A stretch of DNA of 64,000 nt from Acinetobacter rathckeae (GTDB lineage: Bacteria > Pseudomonadota > Gammaproteobacteria > Pseudomonadales > Moraxellaceae): positions 496,001 through 560,000 of the forward strand of contig NZ_VTDO01000001.1 of assembly GCF_015627125.1 (NCBI RefSeq), in the 5' to 3' direction. Position 1 is the first letter of the stretch, and every line of letters starts with the position of its first letter. Of this stretch, positions 29,695-37,281 are shown piece by piece. Both the position numbers and the translations under genes were made by a program. The notes under the pieces were generated by a model. It was not told where the DNA came from. It was given only the letters and a program-made list of their open reading frames with translations, and did no database searches.

Positions 29695-30507
29695 TACAAA
29701 ATCAATCTGCATATATTGTTCAAGCTTTGTGGTATTTAATGTATGTAATTCATCTAAGAAAGCCACATTAAAGCTACCAATACTTTGTGATTTTTGTGCT
29801 GCAAGTTGCCCTGCAATTGCAAAGTGTACATGTGCAGCTATAGTCGCTATTGCAACAGGTGCGACAGCACAGTAGGCTGCGATTAAAGCACCGAGTGCAC
29901 ACCCTGTTGCCGTTACTTTAGGCTGTAATGCACTGCCACCACTGACTTTAACAATGTGTGGTAAGTCATTTGAGACAATAAAATCTACTTCACCTGAGAT
30001 GGCTACACATGAAGTAAATTTAAGCAATGCTGTTGCGCTATGGTAGGTATCAGCACTGTTTTGTGTACTGTCTACGCCTTTTGCTGTGGTTTCATCACCT
30101 GTTAAACAAGCAATTTCAGAAGCATTACCACGAATGACGGAAGGTGTGAAGTTCAGCAACGACTGGGTCATTTCACTACGCCATTTGAGAATACTACTGT
30201 AGCCAACTGGATCTAATACCCAAGGCACACTTTGCTGATGAGCTGTTGCTGCTGAAATTTTAATGGATTGCATTTGTTCAGATGTAGGCGTACCTAAATT
30301 AATGCTTAATGCACTGCTGACTCGAGTGAAACTTTCTGCTTCGTAGGGATTATCTACCATTGCAGGCGAAGCACCACAAGCAAGCAGTGTGTTGGCTACA
30401 TAATTCGCTGCTACAGTGTTGGTAATGCACTGGACTAAAGGTGTTTGTTGCTGTAGCTCGCTCCAAGCGTGTATGACCTGTTTTTTTAAATCATTGATTG
30501 TTGTCAT
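29692..30507 (-). CDS. thiM: hydroxyethylthiazole kinase
   Basis: 271 residues of ThiM: QCITNTVAANYVAN near residue 24, WVLDPVGYS, RGNASEIACL and VSGG...TGCALGALIAA, whose Cys is the catalytic residue. It phosphorylates 5-(2-hydroxyethyl)-4-methylthiazole for thiamine salvage. Unlike most thiM genes it stands without thiD or thiE and without a recognisable TPP riboswitch; instead it starts 18 bases after an unrecognised zinc-ribbon gene and is probably transcribed with it. Confidence 0.93.
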   Translation of the reverse strand: MTTINDLKKQVIHAWSELQQQTPLVQCITNTVAANYVANTLLACGASPAMVDNPYEAESFTRVSSALSINLGTPTSEQMQSIKISAATAHQQSVPWVLDPVGYSSILKWRSEMTQSLLNFTPSVIRGNASEIACLTGDETTAKGVDSTQNSADTYHSATALLKFTSCVAISGEVDFIVSNDLPHIVKVSGGSALQPKVTATGCALGALIAAYCAVAPVAIATIAAHVHFAIAGQLAAQKSQSIGSFNVAFLDELHTLNTTKLEQYMQIDFV

Positions 30508-30525
30508 GGGAGTACCTTAAATCAT

Positions 30526-31683
30526 TTATTGGGTAAAATAATGATCTCTATGTTTGCACTGACGACAAATCATAGAGACATAACTTTGAGCATCGTATTC
30601 AATATCTAGTTCATTTGAGCCACAATGCATACAACGTTTATCTGAATAAAACCCTAAACGTGGGGAGATTTTTCGCCATAAGTGCCATATGGGCTGGCTT
30701 AGAATCTTTTGGTCGTAATTTAAAAACTTAAAGTAAAGAATTTCTCCCATTTTATGAAAAGGCAATTGCTCAGGGCGGGGGAGGTTAGGTGTTTCCCAAT
30801 GCTGTGATATTGCACGTTCACGGTACTGTATAACGGTTTTTTTGAGCCGGTGAGTATTAATAAACCCATCATTACGAGTTTCTAGCACATTTTTTTCACG
30901 TAGGTAAGAGAGTGCGGTATAGACTAAGTGAAAAATTTGTTCAACAGCCAGTTGATCTAAGAGTTGATAACATAATTGTCTAAACGATGCATGGCCTGCA
31001 ATTTGTATATTCCACGGTTTACAGATAAACATACAAAATTGGACAATCTCTTGGTAGAGCATTAAATAAAGCACATCTTTGACTTCGTTGCTATGCTCAA
31101 AAGGTACGCCTTGACTTAAATTTTCATAAAACCATGCTCTTAGCTGATGAGTGATACTAAACAAACTAGGTTCAGTATATCCATCTAAACGTACATTAAT
31201 ATAGTAGGTGTGACAATCATCTTGCTGTTCGATCAGACAAAGAATATCTTCTTTTTCTAGTTGTTTAATTAAGCTATTTTGAAAAGCAATATTCGGTGAA
31301 ATAGGTGCATACTTTAACTGACTCCAGTCGATAAATTCTTTGTGCTCGGAGTCTTCACGTATGTTGTCGTCAAGGATTGCCAATAAAAACAGTTTATGTA
31401 AAAAAGAGAGTTGCTCTAAGCGGGGAGTGTTGCGGTCTTTGAGTTTCTTTTTTTTGTATTCTTGAGATTTGGTTTCTTTTAAAATATTTTTACGCTGTTT
31501 GGTGCAGCGTTCACAGTGGCAAGTGAAACGGTCACTTTGAAAAACACGGTGTTGGCAATGGCTACATTCGTGAAAGTTAAACTCTTGTTCAAGTTGTTCA
31601 GCATCGACCCAATACATTGCCGCTTGGCAGAGTGGGCATAAGGTACTGCTATCTAATTGTTTTTTGATGACCTGAATAAACAC
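30526..31683 (-). CDS. unrecognised protein with two Cys-rich zinc-binding regions
   Basis: 385 residues starting at GTG; no alternative ATG near the start. The first 60 residues carry CPLC (16-19), CSHC (40-43) and CHCERC (55-60), then a Lys-rich stretch KKKKLKDR. The middle 250 residues are helical with no motif I know. The C-terminus has a zinc ribbon: CMHC (351-354) and CRQC (373-376). Probably a cytosolic zinc protein, possibly nucleic-acid binding. It precedes thiM by 18 bases on the same strand, so the two may form an operon. No function is proposed. Confidence 0.72.
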   Translation of the reverse strand: MFIQVIKKQLDSSTLCPLCQAAMYWVDAEQLEQEFNFHECSHCQHRVFQSDRFTCHCERCTKQRKNILKETKSQEYKKKKLKDRNTPRLEQLSFLHKLFLLAILDDNIREDSEHKEFIDWSQLKYAPISPNIAFQNSLIKQLEKEDILCLIEQQDDCHTYYINVRLDGYTEPSLFSITHQLRAWFYENLSQGVPFEHSNEVKDVLYLMLYQEIVQFCMFICKPWNIQIAGHASFRQLCYQLLDQLAVEQIFHLVYTALSYLREKNVLETRNDGFINTHRLKKTVIQYRERAISQHWETPNLPRPEQLPFHKMGEILYFKFLNYDQKILSQPIWHLWRKISPRLGFYSDKRCMHCGSNELDIEYDAQSYVSMICRQCKHRDHYFTQ

Positions 31684-31797
31684 AAAAAACGACTCTTACT
31701 TGAATAGGATTTAAGTATACAAGCCAAACGAACATAAGTCAGTTTGATTTACTACTTTTATGTGAAATTGTGATGTTTTATCATCCATCAATAGAGA

Positions 31798-32259
31798 TTA
31801 AACCTTAAAGATATCTGGAAAGTGATGACTGAGTATTTGTGGAATATTATCTGGAAAAACGGTTTCTTGCGTATTTTTAAGTTGTCTTAAACACCACCAT
31901 CTTTGTTGTTTTATCACTTGTTTTTCATGCTCAGTCCAGCGCTCTTCTTTTATTTGATGATCTTTTATAAAAACCACAAAAAATTGTTCATCCGCGATCA
32001 CAGTCTCAGAGCTTGGGAGTTGCATTTCAAAACTGCGTGTGGTGATGCATGGTCCAACATCATTGATATTCAGCCCTGTTTCCTCTAATAGCTCTCTACA
32101 GGCTGCTTGCTGAAAAGTTTCCCCTGTTTCTACGCCACCACCAATCGTTGCCCAATAACTTTGTCCTGCTAAAGCGTCAGCTTTATGAGAAAACTTAAAG
32201 AGTAGTATTTCTAGATTTTGATTGATTAACAAGATTCTTGCTGATTTTCTAATACGCAT
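31798..32259 (-). CDS. Nudix hydrolase
   Basis: 153 residues with a full Nudix box: GGGVETGET, then RELLEETGL, containing the REx2EExG catalytic core. Nudix proteins hydrolyse nucleoside-diphosphate-linked compounds. The substrate is not predictable; it lacks extra domains. It starts with RKSARILLINQNLEILLFKF, typical of stand-alone housekeeping Nudix proteins. No clear operon partner. Confidence 0.85.
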   Translation of the reverse strand: MRIRKSARILLINQNLEILLFKFSHKADALAGQSYWATIGGGVETGETFQQAACRELLEETGLNINDVGPCITTRSFEMQLPSSETVIADEQFFVVFIKDHQIKEERWTEHEKQVIKQQRWWCLRQLKNTQETVFPDNIPQILSHHFPDIFKV

Positions 32260-32582
32260 ATAGATAGCTCGTTATTTGTAAAATGTATAGGTTGGACTGA
32301 TCAATGAGCCATGGTCATTTGATTTTAAGTCATATGTTTATGTCTAGAAACCTCATGTTTTATTTGAGCCTAAGTCTCTTTTTTGAAATATCAAAATGAT
32401 GTATTTGTTTTTCTGACATACTCCACCTAATAGATTACTTTCAGAGACATTTGTGTATTTAAGTACTCTTTAATTTGTAAGAGAAAAGGTTATCCTTAGA
32501 TCCTATTGTTTTCAGATGAAGTCCTCCTTTTCGATTGCATCATGTGAAAGGATTATGTGCTATATACAGGTAACCTCTCAAT
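32260..32582. other. gene-free AT-rich gap
   Basis: About 320 bases between two minus-strand genes. I see no open frame with a family signature, no hairpin with a T tract and no repeat in it. Confidence 0.4.
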
Positions 32583-34022
32583 TTAAGATCTTATTGATAA
32601 TGCTAAACGAGCTACAGCATTTTCAGTCTCTTTTATTGTTGAAAAATTATTAAATCCTAAAATAAGCCCTGGTTTACTTGAACTATTCTTTATATACCAA
32701 TTACTTAATGGTTCTATACTCAATCCATGGCTTTTTGCTTTCATGGCAATCTTAATGTCATTCATATTGTGCTTTAAATGGGCTAAAATTTGAATACCGC
32801 CAATTTGTGGCTTGATCTGAAGGTCGTCTTCTAATTCTATTAGCGCCTTTTTTACATAGTCATATCGCAATGCATATGATGAACGCATTTTTTGTAGATG
32901 ACGCAAAAAATATCCCTGATTCATAAAGTCTGCCGTGGTAGCTTCGTACAGCGTAGAACCTAGTACTCTACAATATGATGCCGAGTATTGAAACTGACTA
33001 ACTTGTGATTTAGGTACGACTAGATATGCTAGCCGTAACCCAGGGAATATCACTTTACTGAATGTACCAGCGTAGAGCACACGATCATTTATATCTAAGC
33101 TCTTTAAAGCTGGTAATGGACGACCGTGGTATTTAAATTCACTATCGTAGTCATCTTCTATAATCCATGAGTTTTGTTGGGTTGCCCATTCTAATAACTC
33201 CAAACGCTTAGCCAATGATAATGTAACTCCTGATGGGCTTTGATGTGTCGGAGTGACAACAGCAAAGCGAGCATTTAAGCCAATTTTTTTCCCTAGTGAT
33301 ATATCAAGACCATCACTTTCAACATGAACTGGCAATAACCTCATTCCTGAATGTTCTAAAAGCTTCCTTGCAAAAGGATAGCCAGGGTCCTCATACCATC
33401 CTAGGTCTCCATGCTTCAATAATGTATGACAGATCAGCTGTAGTGTTGCAGAATAGCCAGTTGTAATAAAGACTTGTTCTGCAGTACAAGAAATTCCACG
33501 TGATATGCCCAAGTAATTTGCAATTTCTTGCCTTAAAGGTTCATATCCATTTGGATCAGTTTTTGCCATTATGGTAGTTTCTAGCTTATGCAAATTATTT
33601 TTTAGCAATCTATTCCATGTTTTATTGGGGAATAAGTCAAATGCTGGAATACCAATTTGGAATGGTGAAATTTCAATCTCTCTCCCTTGTGAAAAAAAAT
33701 TATTTTTTTCATGAGATTTTATAATTGTCTGTTTACTGATTTTTGGAATCAAGCTCACTTGTTTTGAAACAATCGTTCCAGCAGCTCCATGCGTCGTAAA
33801 ATAGCCCTCACTAACGAGCATTTCATAGGCCTGTTCTATCGTACCTTTTGCAATATTTAATTCATTGGCCAAGCTGCGAACAGAAGGCACTCGATCTCCT
33901 GGTTTAAGATTTTCTGTCGCAATAGCCTCTTGGAAACGATAATAGAGCTGTCTATAAAGCGGCATTTCATGCTTATTGTTTATATTGAAGTGACTTAAGT
34001 CTAGCTTTATGTCATATCTCAT
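32583..34022 (-). CDS. MocR-type GntR-family regulator (PLP-binding)
   Basis: 479 residues: a GntR winged helix at about 20-90 (MPLYRQLYYRFQEAIATENL, RVPSVRSLANELNIAKGTIEQAYEML) joined to an aminotransferase class I fold, with the PLP lysine in YAGTFSKVIFPGLRL. Such proteins (PdxR, GabR, TauR group) sense PLP or amino-acid adducts and usually control the divergent gene. Here the divergent gene is gcd, 84 bases away, with a repeated GGTCAA between. A MocR regulator of a glucose dehydrogenase would be unusual. Confidence 0.9.
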   Translation of the reverse strand: MRYDIKLDLSHFNINNKHEMPLYRQLYYRFQEAIATENLKPGDRVPSVRSLANELNIAKGTIEQAYEMLVSEGYFTTHGAAGTIVSKQVSLIPKISKQTIIKSHEKNNFFSQGREIEISPFQIGIPAFDLFPNKTWNRLLKNNLHKLETTIMAKTDPNGYEPLRQEIANYLGISRGISCTAEQVFITTGYSATLQLICHTLLKHGDLGWYEDPGYPFARKLLEHSGMRLLPVHVESDGLDISLGKKIGLNARFAVVTPTHQSPSGVTLSLAKRLELLEWATQQNSWIIEDDYDSEFKYHGRPLPALKSLDINDRVLYAGTFSKVIFPGLRLAYLVVPKSQVSQFQYSASYCRVLGSTLYEATTADFMNQGYFLRHLQKMRSSYALRYDYVKKALIELEDDLQIKPQIGGIQILAHLKHNMNDIKIAMKAKSHGLSIEPLSNWYIKNSSSKPGLILGFNNFSTIKETENAVARLALSIRS

Positions 34023-34048
34023 TCTTTAATTCTTGTCCCTACTAACTA

Positions 34049-34074
34049 GGTCAATACTACCTTAAATTGGTCAA
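34049..34074. promoter_or_regulatory. GGTCAA direct repeat, candidate MocR operator
   Basis: GGTCAA at 34049-34054 and again at 34069-34074, 20 bases apart (about two helical turns), in the gap between the mocR-type gene and gcd. MocR regulators commonly bind direct repeats; assignment is inference. Confidence 0.4.
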
Positions 34075-34106
34075 CTTTATTTAAACAATTGTACTAGAGG
34101 AAGACA

Positions 34107-36509
34107 ATGGAGTTGTCATCAAGGGATATATTACTTAATAAAGTTATTGCCTTTATTTTTATTTTCATTGGTATTGTCGTTTTAGCCAGTGGTATATATT
34201 TAATAGTTTTAGGTGGCTCCTATTACTATTTAATAGCAGGCTTAATGTTCTTAGTAACTGGATTCATGTTAAGTCGTCAATCTAGTTTGGCTTTTTTGAG
34301 TCATGCACTACTTATGTTTGCTACGACATTATGGGGTTTATGGGAAGTAGGTTCTGACTTTTGGGCATTGGTTCCTAGAGTTGATGTTATCGGCGTTTTG
34401 GGTTTAATCTTATTTTTACCGAGTATATCTAGAGTAAGTAGAGGTCAAAAGAAAAAATACTACTTTTGCTTAGCATCTACGCTAATATTTACAATACTTA
34501 CTTTAATTTATTCAATCTTTAATGATCCACAAGAGGTATCTGGTAAAGTAGAGAATACGCAACCAAAATCTATGAGTAGTCATTCTGGGGTAGCTGATGA
34601 AGATTGGCCAGCTTATGGTAGAACACAAGCAGGTCAACGATTTTCTCCGCTTGATCAAATTAATGATAAAAATATAAAAAATTTAAAAGAAGCATGGGTG
34701 TTACGTACAAAAGATTTAAAAACTGCAGCTGATCCAGTTGAAATCACTAATGAAGTTACACCAATCAAAATTGGTAATAACATGTATATATGTACGGCGC
34801 ATCAAAAACTAATAGCTATTAACCCCGAAACTGGGCAAGAAAAATGGCAATTTGATCCTAAACTGAAGTCAGATATAAGCTTCCAGCATGTTATGTGTAG
34901 GGGGGTGTCTTATTTTGATCAGGATAATACATCTGAATTTGAAACAAGCCTTAAAAACAATCACTCTTCCTCTATTCAATGTCCGAAAAAAGTTATTTTA
35001 CCTGTCAATGATGGTCGCCTTATTGCTGTAAACGCAGAGACTGGACAGCCTTGTACAGATTTTGGAAAAAATGGTGAAGTTGATCTACAAAAAGATATGC
35101 CTTATCCATATCCTGGTGGATATAACCCAACATCCCCTCCAATTGTAACGGGTACTACAATTATTATCGCAGGATCAGTAACTGATAATTACTCTACTAA
35201 AGAACCATCAGGGGTAATTCGTGGATATGATGTAAATACAGGTAAACTACTTTGGGTATTTGATACGGGTGCTAAAGATCCAAATGCAATACCAGCATCT
35301 GGACAGACATTTGTTAATAATTCACCAAATGCTTGGGCACCGTTATCTTATGATGAAAAAGCAGATATCGTATATATTCCTACGGGATCTGGGACGCCAG
35401 ACGTATGGGGTGGAGATCGTACTTCATTAAAAGAGCGTTATGCGAATTCTATCCTTGCACTTAATGCATCTACCGGCAAGCTTCTTTGGGCTTTCCAAAC
35501 AACTCATCATGATTTATGGGACATGGATGTACCAGCACAACCAACATTAGCTGACATAAAAGATAAAACAGGAAATATTATACCAACAGTATATATTCCA
35601 ACTAAGACTGGAAATATTTTTGTGCTGAATCGATATACTGGTCAGCCTATTACACCGATTCATGAGCGCCCAGTTCCTCAATCTGTCAAAAAAGGGCCAC
35701 AGACAAAAGGTGAGTGGTATTCAAAGACTCAACCGTACTCGGATCTAAATTTAGCACCAAAAGAAAAGTTAACAGACAAAGACATGTGGGGAGCAACCCT
35801 GTTTGATCAGCTATATTGTCGTATTTATTTCAAAACATTAAATTATGAGGGTAACTATACACCTCCATCAGAAAATGGGACTTTAGTATTTCCTGGTAAT
35901 TTAGGAGTCTTAGAGTGGGGAGGTATATCAATAAATGTAGATCGTCAAATTGCAACGATGAATACATTAGCACTTCCATTTGTAAGTAAATTGATTCCAA
36001 AAGACCCGAATAGAAAAGAGGAAAAAGTAGGGTCAAGCAGTGAGCATGGTATAAGACCTATGTATGGCATACCTTATGCAGCATCTATAGGCCCATTTTT
36101 ATCTCCATTAGGATTACCATGTAAACAACCGGGCTGGGGATATATTTCAAGTGTTGATTTAAAAACAAATCAAGTAATTTGGAAAAAGCGTGTTGGTACA
36201 ATTAGAGATAGTTTACCTAAAATGTTTCAACTCCCTCCTTTAAAAATAGGTGTTCCAGGTTTAGGTGGAGCGATATCTACAGCTGGAAATATTATGATTC
36301 TAGGTGCAACACAGGATAATTATATTAGGGCTTTTAATGTCACGACAGGGGAGCAATTATGGCAAGCTCGACTGCCAGCTGGTGGGCAAGCAACACCAAT
36401 GACATATGCGATTAATGGTAAACAATATATCGTCATTATGGCTGGTGGGCATGGATCTTTTGGAACGAAAATGGGTGATTATTTAATTGCTTATACTTTA
36501 GATAAATAA
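34107..36509 (+). CDS. gcd: membrane-bound PQQ-dependent glucose dehydrogenase
   Basis: 800 residues, the usual length. Five membrane helices occupy the first 145 residues; the periplasmic propeller begins at DEDWPAYGRTQAGQRFSPL. PQQ-site residues are visible: HHDLWDMD with the catalytic Asp and IPTKTGNIFVLNR with the conserved Lys. It ends LPAGGQATPMTY and GHGSFGTKMGDYL, very close to E. coli Gcd rather than quinate dehydrogenase. It oxidises glucose to gluconolactone in the periplasm and passes electrons to ubiquinone. PQQ can come from the pqq operon in this window. The start follows GAGGAAG. Confidence 0.95.
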   Translation: MELSSRDILLNKVIAFIFIFIGIVVLASGIYLIVLGGSYYYLIAGLMFLVTGFMLSRQSSLAFLSHALLMFATTLWGLWEVGSDFWALVPRVDVIGVLGLILFLPSISRVSRGQKKKYYFCLASTLIFTILTLIYSIFNDPQEVSGKVENTQPKSMSSHSGVADEDWPAYGRTQAGQRFSPLDQINDKNIKNLKEAWVLRTKDLKTAADPVEITNEVTPIKIGNNMYICTAHQKLIAINPETGQEKWQFDPKLKSDISFQHVMCRGVSYFDQDNTSEFETSLKNNHSSSIQCPKKVILPVNDGRLIAVNAETGQPCTDFGKNGEVDLQKDMPYPYPGGYNPTSPPIVTGTTIIIAGSVTDNYSTKEPSGVIRGYDVNTGKLLWVFDTGAKDPNAIPASGQTFVNNSPNAWAPLSYDEKADIVYIPTGSGTPDVWGGDRTSLKERYANSILALNASTGKLLWAFQTTHHDLWDMDVPAQPTLADIKDKTGNIIPTVYIPTKTGNIFVLNRYTGQPITPIHERPVPQSVKKGPQTKGEWYSKTQPYSDLNLAPKEKLTDKDMWGATLFDQLYCRIYFKTLNYEGNYTPPSENGTLVFPGNLGVLEWGGISINVDRQIATMNTLALPFVSKLIPKDPNRKEEKVGSSSEHGIRPMYGIPYAASIGPFLSPLGLPCKQPGWGYISSVDLKTNQVIWKKRVGTIRDSLPKMFQLPPLKIGVPGLGGAISTAGNIMILGATQDNYIRAFNVTTGEQLWQARLPAGGQATPMTYAINGKQYIVIMAGGHGSFGTKMGDYLIAYTLDK

Positions 36510-36524
36510 ATGTTTCTATTTATG

Positions 36525-36565
36525 TTTAACATTCTCCTATTTTTTAGATTGGGGGGGATGTTAAA
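36525..36565 (+). terminator. weak hairpin after gcd
   Basis: TTTAACAT (36525-36532) pairs with ATGTTAAA (36558-36565), partly extended by C/G bases. No T tract follows, so termination is uncertain. Confidence 0.35.
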
Positions 36566-36744
36566 TATATCCAGCCATGCTTATTTTGAAATGAATTTGT
36601 TCAATAAATTTTATTCATGCTATTAAATAGAAAAACAATTCAACGAGTTTAACCCTTATCACAGATAAGAATATCGTTGAAAAAATCGGTGGCTAGAGCC
36701 ATTTAAGAAAGTTACGACACCACCTTAAATAAGCTCTAGCCACC

Positions 36745-37010
36745 ATGCATGATATTACCGCTTTAATTTGTATGCTAGATGATTTTTTATAAAATTTGAG
36801 TCTATCTATTGGAATTTTCTAAAACAAAATACACGCTTCAAGCGAATACGACCATACAAAGCTTAGCTTGTCTAAAATCATATCTATCGCAATCTATTAT
36901 AAGGGCTCCTAATTTAAAGCCTTTTTCTTTGTATTAAAAATCATCAAAGGCCATACTTTAAGGCATTATTCTGTTACCAATGTATCAGCTCTTCCATAGC
37001 AACAAATTGA
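36745..37010 (+). pseudogene. decayed IS982-family transposase (N-terminal remnant)
   Basis: Not open in any one frame. Reading across frameshifts and stops gives MHDITALICMLDDF, then FIKFESIYWNFLKQNTRFK and RIRPYKA in the next frame, then LSLSKIISIAIYYKGS, FKAFF and later LFCYQ. This order matches what I know of the start of IS982-type transposases in Acinetobacter (DITELxCxIDDFF, then KFEPxYWxFL, RIR, ISEIxxIAIxYK, LFKSLxCY). About the first third is represented; the DDE core is lost. The palindrome at 36688-36744 just upstream may be part of the old element. Confidence 0.65.
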
Positions 37011-37281
37011 TCATTCAAAAAGTGAGTGATTCGGCTTGAACAGGATTGGGGGTATTCTATAAATAATTCATGTACTAGTAGGCAATATAATAAAAATGAG
37101 TGCCAAAAAACATATTCATTAATTTGAAACTATATGGCATGATTTTTGTATAAATGCACAAATCGAAGACACTTGATCAGTGATCTATTGAATTTTTGAT
37201 GTTATTGCCTCATTAATGACAGTATATAACGACAATACTTAACAAAAGATGGTTAAGTTGGTGCAACCAGTAGGATCGAAT

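Larger units (their letters stand above)
36510..37281. other. long gcd-pepN gap with IS debris
   Basis: About 770 bases without an intact gene. It contains nested palindromes (TTCAACGA 36639-36646 with TCGTTGAA 36674-36681; GGTGGCTAGAGC 36688-36699 with GCTCTAGCCACC 36733-36744) and a decayed transposase start at 36745. From about 37020 to pepN I see only AT-rich sequence that must include the pepN promoter. Confidence 0.6.

Noticed and set aside
30508..30525. TPP riboswitch upstream of thiM
   Set aside because: Only 18 bases separate thiM from the preceding gene, and no TPP-box sequence was seen upstream of that gene either.
36639..36681. Palindromes after gcd as an attachment site or IS terminal repeats
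   Set aside because: No matching copy at the far side and no target duplication could be identified; kept only as context for the decayed transposase.
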